From NCBI GenBank assembly GCA_003224145.1, contig QHYN01000101.1:1-34343 (forward strand): a DNA stretch of 34,343 bases, given 5' to 3'. The translations under genes and the position numbers were made by a program. Origin of the DNA: Acidobacteriota bacterium (GTDB taxonomy: Bacteria > Acidobacteriota > Terriglobia > Acidiferrales > UBA7541). The notes below the pieces were generated by a model. That model saw only the letters and a list, made by a program, of their open reading frames with translations, was not told where the DNA came from and did not search any database. Below, one piece after another: positions 22,872 to 30,192 of the stretch (its first letter is position 1; each line of letters opens with the position of its first letter).

Positions 22872-24338
22872 ATGATGCGAATCCAAGCGAGAGTTCAAAC
22901 AATGCTTGTCGTGGGCGCCGTATTGATAGTGGCCGCTGCAGCTCGAGCGCAGGAAATGCAAATGCCCATGCAGCAGCACAAGGAGCACGCGGAAATGGCT
23001 GCCATCAAGCCGGAATTTCCGCGTATGGGACGAGCGCAAGAGCGCGCACGAGGAGCGCTCATCACTCTCGAGCATGTCCAGAAGATGGCCAACGAATCGA
23101 ATCCCACATTACGGCAAGCGGAGGCGGAAATTCGCGCGACGAAAGCGCGGCAGCAGCAGGCCGGCTTGTATCCGAATCCAACTGTGGGCTACACCGGTGA
23201 CGAGATTCGCGGTGGCTCGGTCGGAGGAGGAAAGGAGGGCTTCTTTCTGCAGCAAGCTATCGTCACCGGCGGAAAACTCGGCTTGAACCGCGAGGTTTTC
23301 GGTAAAGAAATTCAACTGGCAGAAATCGAAGCGGAAGAGCAAAAAATCCGCGTGCAAAGCGCGGTGAAGACGGCCTTCCTGCGCTTCCTGGCAGCGCAGG
23401 AACTGCTGGATGCGCGGCGTGACCTTGCTACTATCGCGCAAGATAACGCCGGAACGCAGCGACGTCTGATGAATACCGGTCAGGCTGACGAGACCGAAGT
23501 GCTGGAAGCAGAGGTCGAGGCCGAGCGCATGCGCATGATCGCGCGCATGCAGGAAAACACGCTCCGGGAGGAATGGCGATCTCTTGCCGCCGTGATCGGC
23601 CAACCGGAGATGCCATTGGCCACGGTCGGCGGCGATCTGGAAAACGGCTGGCCGGAGTTGAATGAAGAACAGGCCGTAGGCGCCATCGCAAAGGAAAGTC
23701 CGGCCGTACGCATCGCGGACGCGACGGAAACGCGCGCTCAGACTGCGCTTGCTCGGGCAAAACATGAAGCGATCCCCGACGTTTTGTTACGTGGAGGAAT
23801 GGAATACAACCACGAAACTCTTGGCAGCGTCCCTTTCGCGAAGGGTTGGGAGGGAATTGCCGAGGTCAGCTTGCAGATCCCGCTCTTCAACCGCAACCAA
23901 GGAAACGTGACCGCGGCGCGTGCCGACATCGAACGTGCCGACGAAGAAAAGAAGCGCATTGCGCTCATGCTGCGCGAACGCGCCGCGTCGGCGGTGGACC
24001 AGTACGCCAACGCGCGCCTGATGGCCGTCGAGTACCGCGACGAAGTGCTTCCGCGCGCCAAGAAAGCGTACAGCTTAATGGTGGAAAAGTATGGGCAGAT
24101 GCTGGCTTCGTATCCCCGCGTTCTCGACACGCAAAGAAAACTCTACGAACTGCAAATCGAATACATCTCGGCGCTCGAGGGCGTGTGGACGAACGGCATC
24201 GCCCTTCAGGGCTACTTGCTCACCGACGGGCTCGAAGCCCCCGCGCGGCCCGGCGAAGTCGATCGTCCAATCCGCGAAACCAATGTGCCGACGCCGGAAC
24301 GCACCATGTCTCCGCGTGAATCGATGCCCAATCCTTAA
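22872..24338 (+). CDS. Outer-membrane efflux protein (TolC/CusC/CzcC-like)
   Basis: 488 residues from ATG 22872, preceded by GAGGAGGAAACG. The signal peptide is MLVVGAVLIVAAAARAQ. The mature N-terminus is Met/His-rich (EMQMPMQQHKEHAEM). Then follow two outer-membrane-efflux repeats: ITLEHVQKMANESNPTLRQA with YPNPTVGYTGDE and the first coiled-coil hairpin (about 95-260), and a second with VSLQIPLFNRNQGNVTAARADIERAD. The C-terminal tail is low complexity. The protein should form the trimeric outer-membrane duct of an RND-type heavy-metal exporter. No membrane-fusion or RND pump gene follows within the window, so the inner-membrane partner must be elsewhere. The linkage to the multicopper oxidase supports copper as substrate. 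Confidence 0.92.
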   Translation: MMRIQARVQTMLVVGAVLIVAAAARAQEMQMPMQQHKEHAEMAAIKPEFPRMGRAQERARGALITLEHVQKMANESNPTLRQAEAEIRATKARQQQAGLYPNPTVGYTGDEIRGGSVGGGKEGFFLQQAIVTGGKLGLNREVFGKEIQLAEIEAEEQKIRVQSAVKTAFLRFLAAQELLDARRDLATIAQDNAGTQRRLMNTGQADETEVLEAEVEAERMRMIARMQENTLREEWRSLAAVIGQPEMPLATVGGDLENGWPELNEEQAVGAIAKESPAVRIADATETRAQTALARAKHEAIPDVLLRGGMEYNHETLGSVPFAKGWEGIAEVSLQIPLFNRNQGNVTAARADIERADEEKKRIALMLRERAASAVDQYANARLMAVEYRDEVLPRAKKAYSLMVEKYGQMLASYPRVLDTQRKLYELQIEYISALEGVWTNGIALQGYLLTDGLEAPARPGEVDRPIRETNVPTPERTMSPRESMPNP

Positions 24339-24665
24339 CATAAACGGTCACGGAGCTTGCCGGGGGGCTGAGTTGCCTAGGCAGGCGCCCGGACCACCGA
24401 ACTGTGCTCCACATCTCTCCCGTATCGAGTCTGGAACACTGGTACCCCAGTAGCGTTGACCTATAGAAATTCCAGTGGGTACTGTGCAGGATAGGGCACC
24501 CGTGTGTCGGCGGAGGCATTTCCGCCGAATCGCATTCGGAACAAGAGGATATAAGGTTCAAGAATTCGGGCCGTTACGCTGCCTGGCAAGGCCCGCCCCC
24601 GCTCGGCTGATTGGGGACTTTTCAGCGACGACAGCACTTGCATGCGGCTCGGGCTTGAAAGAAGA
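24339..24665. other. Intergenic region upstream of the kinase
   Basis: 327 bases with no supported gene. It contains a TTGACC word near 24457 and a GATATAAGG word near 24550, neither forming a clear promoter pair. The kinase start region begins at 24642. Confidence 0.4.
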
Positions 24666-26969
24666 ATGATGGAAACTGTATCCAAAGCCGGGAGATATGA
24701 AATCGTCGGCGAACTGGGCCGCGGCGCCATGGGAATTGTGTATAAGGCCGCGGACCCGGTCATCGGGCGTACCGTCGCCGTGAAGACCATCCGGCTGAGC
24801 GAAGAGGGCACGGGACTGTCACGGCCTGAACTCCTGACGCGGTTCCAAACCGAGGCTCGCGCGGCGGGCTTGCTGACCCATCCGAACATCGTGGTGGTTT
24901 TTGACGCCGGGGAAGAAGACGGCCTGTATTACATCACCATGGAATTGGTCGAGGGGAAGAGCCTGCAGGCGCTGCTTGATGGAGGACACGCCTTCCCGCT
25001 GCCACGCACGCTGCGGATCATGGATCAGACGTGCAGCGCGCTGCAATTCGCCCATGAGCGCAACGTCGTTCACCGCGACATCAAACCCGCAAACCTGATG
25101 CTCACCGCGGATGACACCGTGAAAATCACGGACTTTGGCACGGCCAAAATCCTCCAGTTCGGCACGGTGCAGCAGACTGCGCACGTAATGGGCACGCCCA
25201 GCTATATGTCGCCGGAGCAGGTGAAGGGCCGCGCGGTGGATGGCCGCAGCGACATTTTTTCGCTCGGTGTGATGCTCTATGAAATGGTAACCGGCGAAAA
25301 ACCTTTTCCCGGACAGAACATCACCACGGTCATCTATAAAATCGTGAACGAAGACCCTGTCCCGCCGCGCCAAATCGATCCTACGATCCACCCCGGAATC
25401 AGCGCTGTGACAATGAGGGCACTGGCGAAAGAGCCGGAACAGAGATATCAGAGCTGCCGCGAGATGCTCGAAGATCTACGGAATTACCGAACCCTGCGAG
25501 TGGGCGGCGGAAATCCCCAATCGACCATGGTGATGGGCGGCGGTTCACCCGCGGCGACGGTGGTATCCGGAAATGCCGGTGGACGCGGCCTCGCGGGTGA
25601 CGACCAATCCGTGCTCGCGACAGCCCGTTCCCTGAGCGCACGAGCAGCAACCCCGGGACAAACTCCCATCGTTCGTCGAACCGGGACAATCCAGCCGCCA
25701 GTAGAGTCGCCCAAGAAAAAGAGCGTTGTTGGCACGATTTTCGCGGCGTTGCTGCTCCTGGGGGTCATCGCGTACGGCGCCAATAAGATCAAGCCGGTTT
25801 TCGAAGCCGCACGCGAACTGCATAAGGCGCAGACCAGTGGCAGTGCGTTGCCGGCTTCCGTGCCGTCTGCCTCAGAAACCGCGCCTGATAGCTCCGGCTC
25901 TGGTGGAAACGAGAGTTCGCCGTCATCGAAAGAGCTTGCGGCGGCAGCCGCAGGAACGCCGGCGGAAACAAAATCCGCTGAGTCCGCGCCGGTAGAGCAC
26001 GCTTCTGAAAAATCAGCAGTAAAGAAAACAGAAATCTCGCTCAGCCCCAAAGCGGCGGAATACAAGGGCCGCATCGAAGAAGCCATCTCCGAGAGAGGCT
26101 TGGCCGGCCGCGCCAAGGTTCAGGGCACAGGCAACACGCTGACGCTGGCCGGGAAACTGCGCCCTTCGGAACATGGCGAGCTTTTGAGATTCTTACGAAA
26201 CGGGCCGGCGGGTGTGCACGTGATCGATCATATTGAGTATGACGACGCGCCGGTGACTACCGCTGGCAACCCTGACGAGAGCAGCCATCCCGTTCCGTCC
26301 GCAGGTCGCGGGGCCATTCATGTGGTCACTGACGTGATCGGCGCCACGGCCATTCTTCATGGACCGGCGGGGCGGGTTCTGAACAAGTGCGAGACACCCT
26401 GCAGCTTCAACAATCTCAACCCCGCGCGCTACAGCCTCGAAGTGCAAAAGGACGGCTATCAGTCAGTTCAGACGGCTTTGCAGATTAAAGGTGGCGAGGC
26501 ACAAGACCAGAAGATCAAACTCGAGTCCCTCGCCAAGGGCATCTTCATCAGCAGCCAGCCACCGGGGGCCGATGTTTTCATCAACGGCGCCAAGCAATCC
26601 GGCCAGACTCCCGTGACCCTGCCGCTCGCACCCGGGCAATACAACCTGGTCTTGCGGCTGCCGGGTTACGAAGCCTATGCCGGAAATATTCAAGTCAAAG
26701 ACAATATTCAGACGCAACTCACCGATGTGCCACTTAAAGAAAAGTCGGCCACGCGCGTCGCCTGGGCGCAAGTGAATAGCAACCCAAAGGGCGCAGAGAT
26801 CCTGGTGGACGGGACCTCCACGGGGCAATTCACGCCCTCTCGCGTTCAAATGCCCTCGGGCTTGCACACGATCACGCTGAAGCTTGATGGGTATCAACAG
26901 GCAAAACGGCCAGTTCAGGCCAGTGAAGGCGGCACTGTTACAGTCAATGAAGCTCTCCGTCAGAAATGA
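24666..26969 (+). CDS. Transmembrane Ser/Thr protein kinase with PEGA repeats
   Basis: 767 residues; ATG 24666 follows GAAAGAAGA. An ATG at 24642 adds eight residues without a ribosome-binding site. Kinase domain (about 10-280): GELGRGAMGIVYKA, Lys40, HRDIKPANL with Asp138, DFG at 156-158, GTPSYMSPEQVKGRAVDGRSD. A Ser/Gly/Pro-rich linker leads to a membrane helix (GTIFAALLLLGVIAYGA), then Ser/Ala/Glu-rich low complexity. A BON-like segment follows (RIEEAISERGLAGRAKV through LTLAGKLRPSEHGELLRFL), then three PEGA-type repeats (AILHGPAGRVLNKCETPCSF, FISSQPPGADVFINGAK, VNSNPKGAEILVDG). The kinase lies in the cytoplasm and the PEGA part outside, where it may sense cell-envelope state. The catalytic residues are complete, so it is likely active. 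Confidence 0.94.
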   Translation: MMETVSKAGRYEIVGELGRGAMGIVYKAADPVIGRTVAVKTIRLSEEGTGLSRPELLTRFQTEARAAGLLTHPNIVVVFDAGEEDGLYYITMELVEGKSLQALLDGGHAFPLPRTLRIMDQTCSALQFAHERNVVHRDIKPANLMLTADDTVKITDFGTAKILQFGTVQQTAHVMGTPSYMSPEQVKGRAVDGRSDIFSLGVMLYEMVTGEKPFPGQNITTVIYKIVNEDPVPPRQIDPTIHPGISAVTMRALAKEPEQRYQSCREMLEDLRNYRTLRVGGGNPQSTMVMGGGSPAATVVSGNAGGRGLAGDDQSVLATARSLSARAATPGQTPIVRRTGTIQPPVESPKKKSVVGTIFAALLLLGVIAYGANKIKPVFEAARELHKAQTSGSALPASVPSASETAPDSSGSGGNESSPSSKELAAAAAGTPAETKSAESAPVEHASEKSAVKKTEISLSPKAAEYKGRIEEAISERGLAGRAKVQGTGNTLTLAGKLRPSEHGELLRFLRNGPAGVHVIDHIEYDDAPVTTAGNPDESSHPVPSAGRGAIHVVTDVIGATAILHGPAGRVLNKCETPCSFNNLNPARYSLEVQKDGYQSVQTALQIKGGEAQDQKIKLESLAKGIFISSQPPGADVFINGAKQSGQTPVTLPLAPGQYNLVLRLPGYEAYAGNIQVKDNIQTQLTDVPLKEKSATRVAWAQVNSNPKGAEILVDGTSTGQFTPSRVQMPSGLHTITLKLDGYQQAKRPVQASEGGTVTVNEALRQK

Positions 26970-27145
26970 CCGGTTGGTTCGGCATTGATCGACGTCAAAG
27001 CCACATTCTAAAACGATTTGGCAGCCTTTTGGAAGCCTACCTAAAACGTAACAATTTGTTACACCTACCAGCTTTTAGTTCTAGAATTCTACGGAAATCC
27101 TTCTCAATCTAAACGACTTAGCTACGCTTCGAGGGGGAGGGTCAA
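26970..27145. other. Intergenic region upstream of the HEAT/PilZ gene with palindromes
   Basis: Contains GTAACAATTTGTTAC (27048-27062), a 7-base inverted repeat around a single central base, and TAGAATTCTA (27082-27091), a perfect 10-base palindrome. This stretch is A+T-rich and probably contains the promoter, though no clear -35/-10 pair is seen. Confidence 0.4.
27048..27062. promoter_or_regulatory. Candidate operator (7-1-7 inverted repeat)
   Basis: GTAACAA-T-TTGTTAC is symmetric and A+T-rich, about 155 bases before the likely start of the HEAT/PilZ gene. The size suits a dimeric helix-turn-helix regulator. No regulator is identified. Confidence 0.4.
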
Positions 27146-27355
27146 ATGCTTGCCTATCCATTAGGACCTTCTTGCCCCTTTATCCAATGGGGCAGCCGTT
27201 GGCTGAGGGAAGCGGGATGGCCCAGCAGCCAGGAAGTCACACGGAGATGCCTTTGGCTTTTCGCGCTACATTACCTTTCGGAAGAGATCAGGGTGGGATC
27301 CGTTCCAAGGCGAGTGCGGATTCGACTCCGCGAACCCTCGCGCGCGGCGTCGTGA
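27146..27355 (+). CDS. Upstream overlapping ORF with a strong ribosome-binding site (doubtful)
   Basis: 69 codons from ATG 27146, preceded by GAGGGGGAGGG at good spacing, the best Shine-Dalgarno sequence in the area. It overlaps the first 139 bases of the HEAT/PilZ gene in another frame. The protein (MLAYPLGPSCPFIQWGSRWL...) resembles nothing I know and the latter half looks like out-of-frame GC-rich coding. It may be a regulatory leader ORF whose translation affects the downstream start, or simply an artefact of a misread frame. Confidence 0.2.
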   Translation: MLAYPLGPSCPFIQWGSRWLREAGWPSSQEVTRRCLWLFALHYLSEEIRVGSVPRRVRIRLREPSRAAS

Positions 27356-29889
27356 GAGCCGTTGTCACATCGCTGGACGCCAACTCGAATCAGAAGGCCA
27401 CCGAAATCCATCGCGCTCTTCGAAGCTTTCATTTGCTGCTGCGCTCGGAGCGCCTCTACGAGAAGAATCACCCAAGCCGGCTTGACAGCCTGGACGGTGC
27501 TTACGATTCGCTGCACCACATCGCGCAAGTCCTTGAGGGGCTCGAGATTCGCGTCGAGCGCGGCGGAATTGTCGCTCCAAGGATCAGTGAGGCACACCTG
27601 CCGGATGCGCGTGGAGAAATGCAGACGCTGGCAGCGGACCTGCAGCGTGCGGGCATTTACGCCCTAACCTTCTCCAAGAAATTCCATGTGGGCGAACTCG
27701 ACACGCTCACGCGACTCATGAGAGAGTCGTTGTTAAAATCGGAGGAGCCGGCAAACGATGGCGGCAGTGCGTGGTGGCCGGCGCGGCTGCTGGAGAACCG
27801 GGTGGAAGGCATTTCCATTAATACGCAGACGGAACGAAGGGTAGACACCGTTCTGGCGAGCCTAATTGGCGCCCTGGTGGCATACGGCGGACACTCCCCG
27901 CGCGAGACCAGCGACGCACCAATCAAGGCGCCGGAGCTCGACGATATGACAGCGACGCTGCGCCTGCTGGCGCGGCTTACGCCCCCGCTCGAAAGCGCGC
28001 GCGGCCTTTCTGCGGAGGAAGCGGCGCGCGCGATTCACGGCGCGATGGAAGAAGCCAGCCGCGATAGCGTACGCATGCTGCTCAGTTCCGTTTCTCAATA
28101 CGCACCGCGTGATGCGGAGCAGCCTCTGCCCTATCTGCTGCGGCTTTCCGAAAACATCATTCTTGAGTTTCTGAGTGCGGAGTTTTCCGGCGGCTCGGTT
28201 GCTTCCCCCTCAGTAAGGCCGGCCATCGACCGCTTCGGCGACGTCATCGTGGAAGCCGGAGAGTACTCGGGACCGCATTCTTCGCAGCATCTCTCCTCGC
28301 TGGCGGTTACCTGGGCAACCGACACACACCGCGAACAATTGATCGACCGGTTCTGGCTGGAACTCCCACCGCGAGAGAAATCGGCAGTCTTGCGCGGACC
28401 CGAGGTCTGGTGCGTTCCGATTGCTGCGTTACGCCAGACCCTCGGGCAACTCGCCAAGGCCGGTGCCGATGCGCCGCGCCGCGAAGCGCGCAATATTGTG
28501 CTGAATTACGCACGGCAACTCGGGCTTTCCGATGTGACAGCGAGGCGTTCCGTCGCGGCGGGACTTAACGAACTCGCGGCCATCATCGAATCGCTTTGGC
28601 CCAATCAATTGCCGGAGGACCTCAGCCGGGGGGCGATGAGAGCGCTGTTTACGGAAACGGCTCCAGAAACCGCAGCACTGCTGGCAGCTTTCGTGGAAGC
28701 CCTGGGGCGCATTGCCGTAAGCCGCGGCGATTATGCCGGTTTCGAATCCATTCTGACCGGGCTGGAACGCGTTCCGAGGGATAAAGAGCACGACCACATG
28801 ACGGCACTGGGCACTCGCCTGGTCGCTCAGGATCGCTGGTTCTTACTCGTGGATGCCGCGCTGGCCAACCGGCCTCTGGATCCCGTGCTGCCACGTTTGT
28901 TGCAGCGCGACCCCGAACGGCTTCTCGACCGGCTGACTCTGCTGCTTACTGAACCACACGGCGCGGAGATGGTGCCAGCTATGGCGCGCCTCTTGCGAAC
29001 CATCGGTGTGCCCGTACTCAACCTTCTCGAAACCCGGCTCTACGAAGCGCGCCGCCAGCGCGTGACCGCAGCCATTAAGTTGCTGGCCGTTGCTGATCCA
29101 GAGCGCCTGCTGCGCGGCCTCGCTCGCGCGATGGCGAGTTGGGAATGGAACCTTCAGGATCTGGCGGTGAGCGAGCTTTCCCGGCCTTCCAATTCTGCGT
29201 CGGCTCAGAGCGCCGCCTTCGTATTCTCCGCAATCCTCGCCGATGCGCACCCTATGGTCGTGCCGATGATGATCGACCAGATCGGTTTGGCGCAAGAAAC
29301 TACGGCCGTGCCCCAGCTCATGGAAATCGCTGCCGGCGAACATGAGGTCTTGCGCGACCAGTTCGTGCGCATCAAGGCCATCGAAGCGCTTGGCCGCATG
29401 CGCGCGGCGGAAGCCGCTGAGCTGCTGCGCACCTTGGTGGGAAGCCGCGAGGGCCTGGCTTACGCAGAGCCAGCGGGCTTGAGGGCGGCTGCGGAAGACG
29501 CCCTGGCCTTGATCGAGAATCGTCCCTCGTTTAAGCAGGCGATTGGGGCATTTGGGGCGCCCACCCAATCCAGTTCGAGTTACCTCGTCCCGCGCCGCTA
29601 TGTCCGCGTGCCCCTGGAATCACCGCTTCGCGCGCAGATCGAAGGCGCTCCTGCCGGCCTCGCCCGCGTGAAGACGATCAGCCTGGGCGGCGCGTACCTG
29701 GAGTCGGCGCGAAAACTCAGCGTTGGCGATTCCATCAAGCTCGAGGTTCGTGCCGGCCTTCGCAAGATCCATTTCACGGCGGTAGTCCGCAATATCGGCG
29801 CCGACGGCAACGGCGTGGAATTTGTTCATATGCGCGACGAAGATCGCGAAAAACTCCGCAAGCTCGTCCAGCGCCACCTGCAGCTCTAG
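27217..29889 (+). CDS. HEAT-like repeat protein with C-terminal PilZ domain
   Basis: 890 residues from ATG 27217, chosen for GAGGGA upstream; ATG 27172 is an alternative with no ribosome-binding site. The protein is cytoplasmic: no signal or membrane segments. Residues to about 770 are helical, with HEAT-like repeats clearest in the second half (LLRTIGVPVLNLLETRL, AAIKLLAVADPERLLRGLARAM, VPQLMEIAAGEHEVLRDQFV, IKAIEALGRMRAAEAAELL). The C-terminal PilZ domain (about 790-885) has RRYVR (793-797), the RxxxR c-di-GMP motif. Its second motif reads TISLGG (820-825), with Thr instead of the usual Asp/Asn of [D/N]xSxxG, so binding may be weaker. It probably links c-di-GMP to a partner via the HEAT scaffold. 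The upstream kinase gene suggests a shared signalling role. Confidence 0.88.
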   Translation: MAQQPGSHTEMPLAFRATLPFGRDQGGIRSKASADSTPRTLARGVVRAVVTSLDANSNQKATEIHRALRSFHLLLRSERLYEKNHPSRLDSLDGAYDSLHHIAQVLEGLEIRVERGGIVAPRISEAHLPDARGEMQTLAADLQRAGIYALTFSKKFHVGELDTLTRLMRESLLKSEEPANDGGSAWWPARLLENRVEGISINTQTERRVDTVLASLIGALVAYGGHSPRETSDAPIKAPELDDMTATLRLLARLTPPLESARGLSAEEAARAIHGAMEEASRDSVRMLLSSVSQYAPRDAEQPLPYLLRLSENIILEFLSAEFSGGSVASPSVRPAIDRFGDVIVEAGEYSGPHSSQHLSSLAVTWATDTHREQLIDRFWLELPPREKSAVLRGPEVWCVPIAALRQTLGQLAKAGADAPRREARNIVLNYARQLGLSDVTARRSVAAGLNELAAIIESLWPNQLPEDLSRGAMRALFTETAPETAALLAAFVEALGRIAVSRGDYAGFESILTGLERVPRDKEHDHMTALGTRLVAQDRWFLLVDAALANRPLDPVLPRLLQRDPERLLDRLTLLLTEPHGAEMVPAMARLLRTIGVPVLNLLETRLYEARRQRVTAAIKLLAVADPERLLRGLARAMASWEWNLQDLAVSELSRPSNSASAQSAAFVFSAILADAHPMVVPMMIDQIGLAQETTAVPQLMEIAAGEHEVLRDQFVRIKAIEALGRMRAAEAAELLRTLVGSREGLAYAEPAGLRAAAEDALALIENRPSFKQAIGAFGAPTQSSSSYLVPRRYVRVPLESPLRAQIEGAPAGLARVKTISLGGAYLESARKLSVGDSIKLEVRAGLRKIHFTAVVRNIGADGNGVEFVHMRDEDREKLRKLVQRHLQL

Positions 29890-30069
29890 CCGCACCTTCC
29901 CTTCAAGAACGTAGCTTTTTGTCGCAACGTCGATAGCGACAAGGAGCGACATTCCCCTCCATGCCTGCCGTTACTCGTCTTGTCGCTTGCATGAGTCCCT
30001 AATCCGGGTCATTCTGCGCCTCGCGCCGGGGGGGACATGACCACGGAGGAGGGCGTGAAAAGTTTTCAG

Positions 30070-30098
30070 TTGAAAGCAACTCTATATTGCAGTAAAAG
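30070..30098 (+). promoter_or_regulatory. Possible sigma-70-like promoter of the TonB receptor
   Basis: TTGAAA (30070-30075), 17-base spacer, TAAAAG (30093-30098). A TATATT at 30102-30107 is an alternative -10 with a poor -35. Position suits a leader of about 90 bases before the ATG at 30193. Confidence 0.3.
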
Positions 30099-30128
30099 CC
30101 CTATATTCAATTGTTTCAGGTGCGAAGC

Positions 30129-30144
30129 GGCGGGCATGCCCGCC
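30129..30144. repeat. 16-base perfect palindrome in the receptor leader
   Basis: GGCGGGCATGCCCGCC is self-complementary and flanked by AAGC and GCTT words that nearly extend the stem. It lies between the possible promoter and the ribosome-binding site of the receptor gene. Such GC-rich GCATGC-centred palindromes also occur as dispersed repeats, so a repeat element is as likely as a regulatory hairpin. Confidence 0.55.
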
Positions 30145-30192
30145 ACCGCTTGGGGTAGCGGAAGATTTTCTGGTGCCACAACAGGAGGATTC

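Larger units (their letters stand above)
29890..30192. other. Intergenic leader before the TonB receptor
   Basis: About 300 bases without a separate gene. A hairpin TTGTCGC/GCGACAA (29919-29942) has no T-run. A possible promoter is at 30070-30098, two CTATATT direct repeats are at 30082-30088 and 30101-30107, and a 16-base palindrome is at 30129-30144. An in-frame extension of the receptor gene to 30037 exists but lacks a signal peptide and ribosome-binding site at its start. Confidence 0.45.

Noticed and set aside
29919-29942. Terminator after the HEAT/PilZ gene
   Set aside because: The TTGTCGC/GCGACAA hairpin is not followed by a T-run on the plus strand and the stem is only seven bases.
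30037-30192. N-terminal extension of the TonB receptor
   Set aside because: The extension would place the signal peptide internally; AGGAGG and the signal peptide support ATG 30193.
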